Shown piece by piece: positions 1 through 8,275 of a stretch of 64,000 nt of DNA; positions within the stretch are counted from its first letter, which is position 1, and the number at the start of each line of letters is the position of its first letter. The stretch spans positions 2,604,001 through 2,668,000 of the forward strand of contig NZ_JADWYR010000001.1 in the NCBI RefSeq assembly GCF_015831355.1, written 5' to 3'. The DNA comes from Panacibacter microcysteis. Its GTDB lineage: Bacteria; Bacteroidota; Bacteroidia; Chitinophagales; Chitinophagaceae. The position numbers and the translations under genes are program-made. The notes under the pieces were generated by a model. The model was given only the letters and a program-made list of their open reading frames with translations. It made no database searches and was not told where the DNA came from.

Positions 1-16
1 TACAAAAAAATAACTG

Positions 17-1039
17 ATGAAATATAAACTACTTGGAAGAAGCGGGCTGAAAGTATCTGAATTATGCCTGGGCACCATGGGCTTTGGCACGGAAGCGGGA
101 TGGGGTGCAGATAAAGAGACAAGCTTCCGGATCATGGAAACCTTTGGCAACGCCGGGGGTAATTTTATGGATACCGCCAACATTTATAAACTTGGTACCA
201 GTGAAAGGATCATCGGGGAATTTATGAGCAGCAGGGACAGGGATTACTGGGTACTCGCAACAAAGTATTCGCTCAGGGATAATACAACAAATCCCAATGC
301 GAGTGGTAACAACCGCAAGAACATGATGCGCAGCGTGGAAGAGAGCCTGAAGCGGTTGAAGACAGCATTTATAGATATACTCTACCTGCATATCTGGGAT
401 GACCTTACGCCAATAGATGAAGTATTGCGCGGCCTTGATGATCTGATAAGACAGGGTAAAGTAAATTATGCTGCCATCAGCGATACGCCGGCATGGATCG
501 TATCAAAAGGTAATACAATGGCTGAACTGATGGGTTGGAGCCAGTTTGTTGCATTGCAGGTAGAGTACAGCCTGTTGCAGCGTACACCGGAAAGAGAGCT
601 GTTACCTATGGCAAAACATTTTGGTATGACGGTTACCCCATGGGCGCCCCTTGCCGGTGGCGCATTAACCGGTAAATACCTGCGTGGGGATAAGGGCCGC
701 ATTAAAGAAGGCAGCAACCGCTTAAATGAAAACAGCCAGCGCATCACAAAAGAAGTAATGGCTGTTGCAGATAAACTGGGTGTACAGCCCTCGCATGTAG
801 CGCTCAGATGGACGATGCAGCAAGGCGTTTCAGCTATACCAATTGTTGGCGCAACAAAAGCAGGTCAGCTTGAAGAAAATCTTCAAACAACAGCTCTGGT
901 GCTTTCAGCAGAAGATATGCAAAGGCTTGACGAAGCCAGCAAAATAGACCTCGGTTTTCCGGGTAATTTCTTCAAAGAAGATGGTGTAAGGCAAAACAAT
1001 TTTGGCGGTTTTTACGACAAAATTGAAAAGAGAAATTAG
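17..1039 (+). CDS. Aldo/keto reductase
   Basis: A 340-residue NAD(P)H-dependent aldo/keto reductase of usual family length, expected to be a cytosolic (beta/alpha)8-barrel oxidoreductase acting on an aldehyde or ketone. The N-terminal LGRSGLKVSELCLGTMGFG is the typical opening. The catalytic tetrad is visible as D52 and Y57 (FMDTANIY), K83 (ATKYS) and H125 (LYLHIWD). The C-terminal part carries the cofactor-binding region around AIPIVGATKAGQLEEN. The ATG at 17 is the only sensible start and lies near the window edge, so the promoter is not visible. A strong intrinsic terminator follows 22 nt after the stop, so the gene ends its own transcript. The physiological substrate cannot be told from sequence. 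Confidence 0.93.
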   Translation: MKYKLLGRSGLKVSELCLGTMGFGTEAGWGADKETSFRIMETFGNAGGNFMDTANIYKLGTSERIIGEFMSSRDRDYWVLATKYSLRDNTTNPNASGNNRKNMMRSVEESLKRLKTAFIDILYLHIWDDLTPIDEVLRGLDDLIRQGKVNYAAISDTPAWIVSKGNTMAELMGWSQFVALQVEYSLLQRTPERELLPMAKHFGMTVTPWAPLAGGALTGKYLRGDKGRIKEGSNRLNENSQRITKEVMAVADKLGVQPSHVALRWTMQQGVSAIPIVGATKAGQLEENLQTTALVLSAEDMQRLDEASKIDLGFPGNFFKEDGVRQNNFGGFYDKIEKRN

Positions 1040-1061
1040 CTCCTGTTCTTCAGGCATATAC

Positions 1062-1093
1062 ATGGCGCAGCCGAAGGCTGCGCCATTTTTTTT
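1062..1093 (+). terminator. Intrinsic terminator after the aldo/keto reductase gene
   Basis: A GC-rich perfect stem ATGGCGCAGCC / GGCTGCGCCAT with a 3-nt GAA loop is followed by eight T. It lies 22 nt after the stop codon. Confidence 0.9.
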
Positions 1094-1151
1094 GATTATT
1101 GTCAAATAATACATCACAATAAACAACTAACTTAACTGTAAATAAAGCAGC

Positions 1152-1931
1152 TTGCACTTTCCAGTTGACATAGCTATAGGCCCCGCAAAGATCTTACTGC
1201 ATAACATAACCGAGTTCCTTGGCTTCTTTATTGGCTTTCGTTATTTTCTTTACCTGCGTAAGAAGCAGGGAGATATTATCGGGCAGCCTAATCGGGTGTC
1301 TATACTTATTGCTGCCATCTTCGGCGCCTTTATCGGGAGCCGCCTGGTTGGCGGGCTGGAAGACCCGGTGAAAATGATTGCCGCTGACAATGTTTTTGTT
1401 TATTTCTACCAGCAGAAAACCGTATTGGGTGGGTTTTTAGGTGGCCTGCTCAGCGTAGAACTTGTAAAAAAGATTATCGGGGAACGTACTGCTTCCGGCG
1501 ACCTTTTTACCTATCCCATCATCCTTGCATTAATCATTGGCCGCATTGGCTGTTTCAGTATGGGTGTGTATGAAGAAACGTATGGATTGCCCACCACTTT
1601 GCCATGGGGCATAAAACTGGGCGATGCGTTCTACCGTCACCCTGTTGCTTTATACGAGGTGTTGTTCCTGGTTTTATTATGGTTTACTTTATTGCAACTG
1701 GAAGTGAGGTATGCATTGCAGAATGGAGCCCGTTTCAAGTTATTTATGATAGCCTACTGCCTGTTCAGGTTTATGCTCGATTTTGTAAAACCGCATTACA
1801 CATTCGGCTTTGGTTTATCAACTATACAGGTTACGGCCCTGCTGGGCCTGCTCTATTATTACCGTTATATGGTACAGCCTGCAAGCCTTATCGTGCAAAA
1901 ACGGCAAATGGTGCAGCAGGCTATCCGATAA
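1152..1931 (+). CDS. Degenerate prolipoprotein diacylglyceryl transferase (Lgt)-like membrane protein
   Basis: A 259-residue polytopic inner-membrane protein with the Lgt fold. It keeps GRIG (R131), RHPVALYE (163-169) and the late FRF...D helix. The residues regarded as essential in E. coli Lgt are changed: the Asn of GRxGNF is C134, the His of FHGGL is L96, and the Glu after the NG motif is V139. It is therefore unlikely to be the housekeeping Lgt and may act on another lipid or lipoprotein substrate. The start is a TTG, chosen because no in-frame ATG precedes the conserved N-terminus. A radical SAM gene of the tetraether-synthase type follows 163 nt downstream, with two small membrane proteins after it, suggesting one membrane-lipid operon. 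Family placement is firm; function is inference. Confidence 0.85.
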   Translation: MHFPVDIAIGPAKILLHNITEFLGFFIGFRYFLYLRKKQGDIIGQPNRVSILIAAIFGAFIGSRLVGGLEDPVKMIAADNVFVYFYQQKTVLGGFLGGLLSVELVKKIIGERTASGDLFTYPIILALIIGRIGCFSMGVYEETYGLPTTLPWGIKLGDAFYRHPVALYEVLFLVLLWFTLLQLEVRYALQNGARFKLFMIAYCLFRFMLDFVKPHYTFGFGLSTIQVTALLGLLYYYRYMVQPASLIVQKRQMVQQAIR

Positions 1932-2094
1932 GCATCACGTATTGTGTTGTAAGAACCGCAGACGGCGATATGCTTAAGTATACATTTTGCGAAGAAGGAA
2001 AACTTACACAGCCCGTTGCAGGATTTTGTGAAGTAGTGATGATGATTGATTTCAGTAAGAGGATTGTTCATTACACCATTATATACTTTATACC

Positions 2095-3489
2095 ATGCCC
2101 GAACGGCCATATACCTACTACGATTTTACTGTCAGCCTATGCCCTGAATGTTTTAGAAGGATAGATGCAAAGATTGTATTTGAAGACAACAATGTCTTTA
2201 TGCTCAAAAGCTGCCCGGATCATGGCTTTCACAAAGTGCTGATTGCTACCGACCGGGAATACTATAAGAATATCCGGAATTACAACAAGCCCAGTGAGAT
2301 GCCTTTAAAATTCAATACGCAAACGCATTATGGCTGCCCGTACGATTGTGGTTTGTGTGCCGATCATGAACAGCATAGTTGCTTAACCGTGCTGGAAATT
2401 ACAGACCGCTGTAATCTTACCTGCCCCACCTGCTATGCCATGAGTTCTCCGCATTATGGAAGACACAGAACTTTGGAAGAAGTAGAGCGTATGCTGGATG
2501 TAATCGTTGCAAATGAAGGCACGCCTGATGTAGTACAGATCAGTGGGGGAGAGCCCACTGTGCATCCGCAGTTTTTTGAGATACTTGATATTGCCAGGAC
2601 AAAACCCATCAGGCACCTGATGGTCAATACGAATGGCATACGCATAGCAAAAGACAAAGTATTTGTTGAAAAGCTCGCTTCCTATATGCCCGATTTTGAA
2701 ATTTACCTGCAGTTTGATTCTTTCAGGCCCGAAGTACTGAAAACGCTGCGCGGGGAAGATCTTACAACGGTACGAAAGAAAGCGCTGGAAAACCTCAATG
2801 CTTACAATGTATCAACCACGCTGGTGGTTACCTTGCAGAAAGGCCTAAATGATGATGAAATAGGCCATATCATAGATTACGCGGTTCAGCAACCGTGTGT
2901 GCGTGGCGTAACTTTTCAGCCTACGCAGGTAGCAGGAAGGTTGCAGGATTTTAACCCGGCAACCGATCGTATTACGTTAACGGATGTACGGCAGAAAATC
3001 CTGGAACAAACCAATGTGTTCCAGCCAAACGATCTCATTCCTGTGCCTTGTAACCCCGATGCACTGGTGATGGGTTATGCGCTAAAACTGGCCGGCCAGG
3101 TTTTCCCGATGACACGTTACATAGACCCCGCTCACCTGCTGAATAACAGCCGCAACACCATCGTGTATGAACAGGATGAACAATTGCATGCGCACATGAT
3201 CAAAATTTTCAGCACCGGTATTTCTGTTGACAGGGTAGAAGACAATTTTAAAGAATTACTTTGTTGCCTGCCACAGGTACATGCACCGGGCCTTACGTAC
3301 AATAATTTATTCCGGATCGTCATTATGCGCTTTATAGATGCATGGGATTTTGATGTACGTGCCATTAAACGAAGCTGTGTGCACATTGTAAGCAAAGACA
3401 ACCGCATTATTCCTTTTGAAACAATGAATATGTTTTACCGCGATGATAAGGAGCATATTGTAAAAAAATACCAGCAGCAAAATGCGTAA
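2095..3489 (+). CDS. Radical SAM protein of the COG1964 / tetraether lipid synthase-like family
   Basis: A 464-residue radical SAM enzyme. The 4Fe-4S/SAM motif is C106-x3-C110-x2-C113 (DRCNLTCPTCYA). Upstream are extra cysteines C16, C19, C40, C81, C85, C88 and C96, the pattern of extra metal sites in the MJ0619/Tes family. Other hallmarks are ISGGEPTVHP, VNTNGIRIA, YLQFD, KGLNDDEIG, RGVTFQPTQVAGR and a late IPVPCNP. Archaeal Tes joins lipid chains through C-C bonds; bacterial homologues of this subfamily are mostly uncharacterised. The ATG at 2095 starts a conserved CPECF N-terminus. Its stop overlaps the start of a 26-codon membrane ORF. The pairing with an Lgt-like protein points to lipid or lipoprotein acyl chains as substrate, which is inference. 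Confidence 0.9.
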   Translation: MPERPYTYYDFTVSLCPECFRRIDAKIVFEDNNVFMLKSCPDHGFHKVLIATDREYYKNIRNYNKPSEMPLKFNTQTHYGCPYDCGLCADHEQHSCLTVLEITDRCNLTCPTCYAMSSPHYGRHRTLEEVERMLDVIVANEGTPDVVQISGGEPTVHPQFFEILDIARTKPIRHLMVNTNGIRIAKDKVFVEKLASYMPDFEIYLQFDSFRPEVLKTLRGEDLTTVRKKALENLNAYNVSTTLVVTLQKGLNDDEIGHIIDYAVQQPCVRGVTFQPTQVAGRLQDFNPATDRITLTDVRQKILEQTNVFQPNDLIPVPCNPDALVMGYALKLAGQVFPMTRYIDPAHLLNNSRNTIVYEQDEQLHAHMIKIFSTGISVDRVEDNFKELLCCLPQVHAPGLTYNNLFRIVIMRFIDAWDFDVRAIKRSCVHIVSKDNRIIPFETMNMFYRDDKEHIVKKYQQQNA

Positions 3490-3562
3490 TAGAATTGGTA
3501 GGGTGATACATGCAGGTACGGCTTTGCTGATTGGTTTTGCCCTTTTGTACCTTATAATATAA
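3482..3562 (+). CDS. 26-residue single-pass membrane miniprotein (candidate)
   Basis: An ATG at 3482 overlaps the last codons of the radical SAM gene and opens 26 codons ending TAA at 3562. The product has a short basic N-terminus (MRNRIGRVIH) followed by one hydrophobic helix (AGTALLIGFALLYLII). The overlap with the upstream stop suggests translational coupling, and a second small membrane protein starts 16 nt downstream. It matches no family I recognise and may be chance, but position and composition fit an operon-encoded small membrane partner. Confidence 0.45.
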   Translation: MRNRIGRVIHAGTALLIGFALLYLII

Positions 3563-3578
3563 ACCACAAACTACCTAT

Positions 3579-3857
3579 ATGGGACTATCTTCCAAATTTC
3601 TGCTGATCAATATTGCCATTGCAATCGTGATCACTGTTATCATCATGTTTGCCAATGGTGCAAACTTCTCCAATGCGGCAGATTTCGCTATAAGCTTTGG
3701 TATCATCTGCCTTATACTGGGCATACTGAATTTACTGGCCGGCATCCTGTTCCTGTTATCCGGTAATCGTGTATGGCGCAGTGTTTTTTTGATCAACGCG
3801 GCCATCCTGCTTGTCCTCAGTGGTATATCGTGTGGTGGCGGAGGCGTTTTGGGGTAA
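3579..3857 (+). CDS. Small integral membrane protein
   Basis: A 92-residue hydrophobic protein with about three membrane helices (roughly 7-26, 33-60 and 68-85), ending in a Gly-rich tail. No catalytic motif is visible and I do not recognise the family. It is the last gene of the Lgt-like / radical SAM group and ends 12 nt before the convergent deaminase gene. The shared orientation and short spacing suggest cotranscription, so a role with the membrane enzymes upstream is plausible but unproven. Confidence 0.7.
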   Translation: MGLSSKFLLINIAIAIVITVIIMFANGANFSNAADFAISFGIICLILGILNLLAGILFLLSGNRVWRSVFLINAAILLVLSGISCGGGGVLG

Positions 3858-3869
3858 ACAGGTGTATCA

Positions 3870-4592
3870 TTAGATGGTTGCGGCCGCTGCTTCGTCCAAC
3901 ATCAGTATGCTGTTGGTATGCATACGCATGATCGTTGCAGGAAAAGAAGTACTTATTTCATCATGCACTGCACGTTTAATAACGGGTGCTTTTTTTGCCC
4001 CGTTGGCAATCATGATTACCTGCCTGGCTTCAAGCAGATTTTGTAAGCCTAAGGTTATGCCTTTATCAATGGTTACAGGCCCGTTAAAATATTTTTGTCC
4101 TACTGTCTGCGTAAGTTCATCCAGTACTATTACGTGTGCGTGATTGTCTATTGAAACACCTGGTTCATTAAATCCAATATGGCCATTCATACCCACACCT
4201 ACCATCATCAGGTCTATGCCGCCTTTTGCTGCAATATGTGCATTCATCAGGTCGCATTGCTGTTGCAGGTCGCCGGCCATTGCATCGAAGAGGTAGTATT
4301 GCGAAGCAGGTAATTGTAGTGGGTTAAACAGGTAAGTATGGAAGAAATTACTGCAGCTTCCTGCGTTTTCCGGCGGTATACCCACCCATTCATCCAGCCC
4401 TATAAAACTGCATTGAGAGATGTCGATACCGGTTGATTGTATTTTTTCTGCCAGCAAGGTACACATGCGTTTAGGTGTATCGCCTGATGCAAGACAAATA
4501 ACGGCATCGGGTTGACGTTTTATACATTCTGCTACTGCATTGGCGGCACGTAACGACATCGCTTCATAATCTTTATCAATCAATATTTCCAT
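3870..4592 (-). CDS. nagB: Glucosamine-6-phosphate deaminase/isomerase family protein
   Basis: A 240-residue NagB/6-phosphogluconolactonase-fold enzyme, of normal NagB length. Motifs are CLASGDTPKRM (phosphate site), FIGLDEWVG with the general-base Asp, and VGVGMNGHIGFNEPG with the ring-opening His. The expected reaction is conversion of glucosamine-6-phosphate (or a related amino-sugar phosphate) to fructose-6-phosphate and ammonia. It begins 3 nt after the stop of a PfkB-type kinase, so the two are almost certainly cotranscribed: kinase makes the sugar phosphate, NagB-like enzyme converts it. The exact amino sugar is not determined. Confidence 0.85.
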   Translation of the reverse strand: MEILIDKDYEAMSLRAANAVAECIKRQPDAVICLASGDTPKRMCTLLAEKIQSTGIDISQCSFIGLDEWVGIPPENAGSCSNFFHTYLFNPLQLPASQYYLFDAMAGDLQQQCDLMNAHIAAKGGIDLMMVGVGMNGHIGFNEPGVSIDNHAHVIVLDELTQTVGQKYFNGPVTIDKGITLGLQNLLEARQVIMIANGAKKAPVIKRAVHDEISTSFPATIMRMHTNSILMLDEAAAATI

Positions 4593-4595
4593 AGA

Positions 4596-5699
4596 TCAGT
4601 TTATTTGATCAGTTAAAAATGCGGTTATTTCCTGCAGCGTTGCACTAAAGCCTTTTTGCATATACAACGAGGCTGTTGCGTTGGCAAACACAAGGCACTC
4701 TGCTAACGAAAGCCCGTATAAAGTTGCTGCCATAAAGCCGGCATTAAAGTTATCGCCTGCACCCGTTAACAATGCCGGCTGTTCTATAAAAAAAGTAGTG
4801 GCCTTATAAGCACTGGCCGTAGTATAGCCAATGGAAAATGCGGCTGTATGCAGTATAAGTGTAGTTATTTGAAGCTTTGCCTGTATAGGTGTACCTATAT
4901 CTTCAATATAACCATTCCACGGTTCGTGGTATAGCACTTCATAAATGCGCCGGCTCTCATTTTTATTCAGGCTCAGCACCACGTTGCAGTATTTTGAAAA
5001 CTGTTGCAGCAAGGAAAGCATTTCATATACATCATTATCAGCGCGTGTGGAACAATCGCAAAGATCAAAGAATGCAGTCTTCCCTTCTCCTGTACAATGC
5101 GGTAATACATCTTCCAGCAAGCCCTTCCAGATACCTGTAGCTGCCGCTAATTCACTCCAGTTAAGCAGTGCATAAACATCGCTTGTTTCATAAATGCTGA
5201 TGAGTGTTTCAATGCCAATGATCTCTTTTATCGCCTTCCATTGCAGGTGATTGAGTTGTTTCATTTGAGACAGGATGATTTTTCCATCATCAAATTCCAG
5301 CGCCGTTGCTGTGCCTGGTTCTGCCAGGCTGTAGCAGCGGCAATTATCCACCAGCTCTTTAAACAGTGGGTGTATTGATGGATAGCCAAGCGCGCCGATA
5401 CAATTTACCTGAACGCCAACATTGTATAGCGCCTTTGCAGTTATCGGCATATTACCCCCGATCTTTTCCTGTAGCGGTTCCAGCTCCAAACCAAAGCTGC
5501 TGCCAGCTTTGGCTGTTATGTAGTTTCCCAATTCTCCTGTAGATGAAAAAAACGATGGTTGTTGCGCGTCGTCTTTTGTTTTTATGATGCGCACAATAGC
5601 ATCTATAAAACCATCGAAACCTGCAGCCACTTTTTTCTGTGGCAGTATAGTTTCTTTGTTTTGCAGTTGATGAATGAGTGCAGCAATACTATCTTTCAT
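4596..5699 (-). CDS. PfkB-family carbohydrate kinase
   Basis: A 367-residue ribokinase-fold sugar kinase, cytosolic and ATP dependent. The N-terminal AAGFDGFIDAIVRI is the substrate-side glycine motif. KIGGNMPITAKALYNVG follows near residue 80, and the C-terminal signature TGAGDNFNAGF carries the catalytic Asp and anion hole. It is the first gene of a two-gene operon with the NagB-like deaminase (3-nt gap). Together they suggest phosphorylation then deamination or isomerisation of an amino sugar. A possible -7 element lies about 20 nt upstream. The specific sugar cannot be told from sequence. Confidence 0.87.
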   Translation of the reverse strand: MKDSIAALIHQLQNKETILPQKKVAAGFDGFIDAIVRIIKTKDDAQQPSFFSSTGELGNYITAKAGSSFGLELEPLQEKIGGNMPITAKALYNVGVQVNCIGALGYPSIHPLFKELVDNCRCYSLAEPGTATALEFDDGKIILSQMKQLNHLQWKAIKEIIGIETLISIYETSDVYALLNWSELAAATGIWKGLLEDVLPHCTGEGKTAFFDLCDCSTRADNDVYEMLSLLQQFSKYCNVVLSLNKNESRRIYEVLYHEPWNGYIEDIGTPIQAKLQITTLILHTAAFSIGYTTASAYKATTFFIEQPALLTGAGDNFNAGFMAATLYGLSLAECLVFANATASLYMQKGFSATLQEITAFLTDQIN

Positions 5700-5718
5700 A
5701 CAGCTTTATACCAGATGC

Positions 5719-5747
5719 TAAATATAAACGTAGTCTTATAAATACAA
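5719..5747 (-). promoter_or_regulatory. Possible promoter of the kinase/deaminase operon
   Basis: On the minus strand TTG is followed after 18 nt by TATATTTA, one mismatch from the Bacteroidota -7 box TAnnTTTG, about 20 nt before the start codon. This is pattern matching only. Confidence 0.35.
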
Positions 5748-5762
5748 TGAATTTTTTTGTTG

Positions 5763-5829
5763 CCGGCTGCAGCGCTGCTATTAAGCGCCTGTTGTGTCAC
5801 TCACTTGTACTTTCCAGGCATTATTCAGC
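5763..5829 (+). repeat. SPR repeat copy R1 (type B core)
   Basis: The core GTTGTGTCACTCACTTGTAC is at 5791-5810. CCGGC lies 28 nt before the core and CAGC 15 nt after it. The copy points away from the PfkB kinase start. Confidence 0.85.
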
Positions 5830-5956
5830 AGGCAGCGCACGGTGCACAACACGCCTTGTATTATTGCACATGGTTATATGGAAAATAAAAAGTGAAGCAA
5901 TGTAACTGCAACAAGCTTGTAGAAACAGAACGCCACAGATGCCATAACAACAGAAC

Positions 5957-5976
5957 GCTGAAGGGAGTGACACAAC
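5957..5976 (-). repeat. SPR repeat copy R2 (divergent core)
   Basis: The minus-strand core GTTGTGTCACTCCCTTCAGC has the CTTCAGC ending shared with R10 and R24. No clear CNGGC arm is present. It lies 103 nt after the stop of the next glycosyltransferase, in sense. Confidence 0.7.
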
Positions 5977-6079
5977 AGGCGGTGCCATAAAAAACAACTG
6001 CCTGTTTCATAAAAAACAGATTGTATGCAGCGCCTGTAATGTGCTTCCTTATTGGCTTGCCGAAACCTGGTGCAAAAGT

Positions 6080-7249
6080 CTACGACTTCCGCTTTGCTTT
6101 TTCCCACGTAACTTTTTGTTCGGAGAAAATGTAGCGCCAGATCCCGGCAAGTACTGCGTAGTTCATTACGCAGAAATAATAAGGAATGAACAAAACCTTT
6201 ATGCGGATACTTCTCTGCTCAAGCAACCAGCCTGAAAAGGCCAGCAGGTAAAAGGAGAATTGTCCAGCTAAAAGTAGTTCATAAAAAAGGGCTTTGGTTT
6301 CAAAAACGATAATGATATTTAGTATAAACGCAAGTATCAAAAGGAATGGTGTAATGGTCCACCTCAATACGCGGTGGCTGATGTATTGAAACGACAACAC
6401 AAAATTTTCAAACGGGTTGAGTAAACTTTTGAGCCGCAACACAGACTGTATGCCGCCCGCTGCAATGCGTATCTTTCTTTTCAGTTCTTCTTTTATATTG
6501 GCCGATGGTGTTTCCAGCGCATAAGCTTCCGGCTCGTACACAATGCGGTAACCTTTTTCTGCAATGCGCAGCGATATCATAAAATCATCCAGCACTGTAT
6601 CCGGCGCTACAGGAATATACAGGTCTGTTCGTATGCTAAACAGTTCGCCGGCTGCACCTACAACAGAATACAACTCGGCATCCCACTTCTTCAGCGCAGA
6701 TTCATATTTCCAGTAAAACCCTTCCGCCGCCGTAGCATCTGCACTTTCATTGATCTGTACACGCTTCTCCCCGGCAACTGCACCAACAGAGCTGTCTGCA
6801 TAATGGCGTGCAATATTGATGAGCGCATCTTTGTTTAAAAATGTATTGGCATCCGTAAAAATGGTAATGTCTGTTGTTACCTGCTGCATGGCGCGGTGCA
6901 TGGCGTGTATCTTGCCTTTACGTTCCGGCGAGTGCAGCAGCTTTATTGTACTGTATTCATTAATGATCTGGGGCGAATGATCAGACGAGCCATCTGTAAC
7001 AAATACCACGGATAATTTTTTTTCAGGATAACTAAGTGCAAGTGTGTTGGATATTTTTTCTCTTAATATGTCTGCCTCGTTATACGATGCAATGATGAGT
7101 GTGCAGGTGGGCAGATCGTTGATGTCAGCATTATTTCTCCTGCGGCCAATAACCAGGCGGCGCAGTTTTACCAGCACGAATAATAAAATACCATAACCAA
7201 TAAATGTATAGAAAACAATTAGCAGTGATGCCCAAAAGAAGAATATCAT
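6080..7249 (-). CDS. Membrane glycosyltransferase, family 2
   Basis: A 389-residue processive-type GT2 enzyme. An N-terminal membrane helix (residues 3-28) precedes a GT-A domain with TLIIASYNEAD, FVTDGSSD and FTDANTFL for nucleotide-sugar and metal binding. The acceptor-site DDFMISLRIAEKGYRIVYEP follows, then KRKIRIAAGG in place of a QxxRW motif. About three helices close the protein. It should elongate a polysaccharide at the inner membrane. It is transcribed divergently from a second glycosyltransferase gene, at the left edge of the exopolysaccharide region. The sugar is unknown. Confidence 0.85.
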   Translation of the reverse strand: MIFFFWASLLIVFYTFIGYGILLFVLVKLRRLVIGRRRNNADINDLPTCTLIIASYNEADILREKISNTLALSYPEKKLSVVFVTDGSSDHSPQIINEYSTIKLLHSPERKGKIHAMHRAMQQVTTDITIFTDANTFLNKDALINIARHYADSSVGAVAGEKRVQINESADATAAEGFYWKYESALKKWDAELYSVVGAAGELFSIRTDLYIPVAPDTVLDDFMISLRIAEKGYRIVYEPEAYALETPSANIKEELKRKIRIAAGGIQSVLRLKSLLNPFENFVLSFQYISHRVLRWTITPFLLILAFILNIIIVFETKALFYELLLAGQFSFYLLAFSGWLLEQRSIRIKVLFIPYYFCVMNYAVLAGIWRYIFSEQKVTWEKAKRKS

Positions 7250-7289
7250 GGATATTGAATTAGCTGGTTGTGCAGTGATGTGCTGCGTG

Positions 7290-7323
7290 TTTGTATAACG
7301 CTGTGTGTGCCGAAATAATTTTG
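7290..7323 (+). promoter_or_regulatory. Predicted promoter of the plus-strand glycosyltransferase operon
   Basis: TTTG (7290-7293) and TAATTTTG (7316-7323), an exact TAnnTTTG -7 box, are separated by 22 nt. Transcription would begin near 7330, ahead of the glycosyltransferase start at 7421. Confidence 0.5.
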
Positions 7324-7420
7324 CGTGCTGCCGTAAAAAAACAAATAATTTTTTATAGAGTTTTTGTTGCAGGTAATATTATGGAAACTACGGCGTTATA
7401 TTTATAAAGACATAAATCCA

Positions 7421-8272
7421 ATGATCCATTTTTCTTTACCGGTTTGGGTTAAAGAAATATTAGAAAAGCCGTTACGTTTACAAAATAATGATCCCGCCTT
7501 TGTAAGCGAACTACAGCAAAAGCTTCAACGGTTTAATATTTCCAATCCATTAGTGAGTGTGGTTATTCCCGCGTGGAACGAAGAAGAAGGTATACTGCAT
7601 ACACTCATTTCGCTGGCAAACACTTCTACACAACTGCCCGTTGAGCTCATTGTTGTCGACAATAATTCAACTGATGGCACAGCCGCATTGCTGCAGAAAC
7701 TTGGTATAAAAACTTTACTCGAAACAAAGCAGGGTGTAGGCCATGCAAGAACAGCAGGGTTACATTATGCAAAAGGTAAATATATTCTTACCGGAGATAG
7801 TGACACGCTTTATCCGCCGGGGTGGATCACCAGCATGGTAAACCCTATGCTTGGCGATAGTAACGTGTACTGTGTGCATGGAAGTTATTCCTTTTTACCG
7901 GGTATACATACACCACGGTGGCAATATGGCTGTTACGAAATGCTGAGCAGTTATGTTATAAAGAAGAAAGAAAAAGAACAGCCATTTTTAAACGTGTTGG
8001 GCTACAACAGTGGCTTTATACGCCAGAAAGGTATTGATGTTAACGGTTACGATATTGCGGTGCAACGAACTTTTCGCGGTGTGGCCGGCGGCGATAGCAA
8101 TGCCTGCGAAGACGGTATGATGGCGCTCCGCTTACAGGAAGCCGGTGGAAAGATAGCCGCTGTATATAATGAAGCAGCAAAAGTGTGGACGAGCGACCGC
8201 CGTATAGAAATTGATGGTGGTTTAAGAAAAGCATTAACCCTGCGTGTAAAAAAGCACCTGCTAAAAATTTAA
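7421..8272 (+). CDS. Glycosyltransferase, family 2
   Basis: A 283-residue soluble-type GT2 enzyme from the ATG at 7421. An upstream in-frame TTG at 7364 would add 19 residues, but the ATG looks more natural. GT-A features are SVVIPAWNEEEG, IVVDNNSTDGT and the DxD-like LTGDSDTLYPPGW. The later GYDIAVQRTFRG...EDGMMALRLQEAG carries the likely acceptor-side acidic residues. It begins a four-gene plus-strand operon (GT2, hexapeptide acyltransferase, GT2, GT4) and probably adds a sugar to a lipid-linked repeat unit. The next gene starts 3 nt after its stop. Confidence 0.85.
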   Translation: MIHFSLPVWVKEILEKPLRLQNNDPAFVSELQQKLQRFNISNPLVSVVIPAWNEEEGILHTLISLANTSTQLPVELIVVDNNSTDGTAALLQKLGIKTLLETKQGVGHARTAGLHYAKGKYILTGDSDTLYPPGWITSMVNPMLGDSNVYCVHGSYSFLPGIHTPRWQYGCYEMLSSYVIKKKEKEQPFLNVLGYNSGFIRQKGIDVNGYDIAVQRTFRGVAGGDSNACEDGMMALRLQEAGGKIAAVYNEAAKVWTSDRRIEIDGGLRKALTLRVKKHLLKI

Positions 8273-8275
8273 GCC

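Larger units (their letters stand above)
5700..6079. other. 380-bp intergenic region with an inverted pair of SPR repeats
   Basis: No convincing gene. It holds the possible kinase promoter and repeat copies R1 (+) and R2 (-), facing each other with 146 nt between cores. Short reading frames here only translate the repeats. Confidence 0.7.

Noticed and set aside
1932-2164. Open frame continuing from within the Lgt-like gene (out of frame) into the radical SAM start, possible small ORF from an ATG near 1971
   Set aside because: It overlaps two well-supported genes in another frame, lacks a ribosome site, and its product matches nothing I know.
3870-4592. Asn instead of Asp in the NagB motif (MNGHIGFNEPG) considered as loss of function
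   Set aside because: Many functional NagB-type enzymes carry NGH at this position, so it is not evidence of inactivity.
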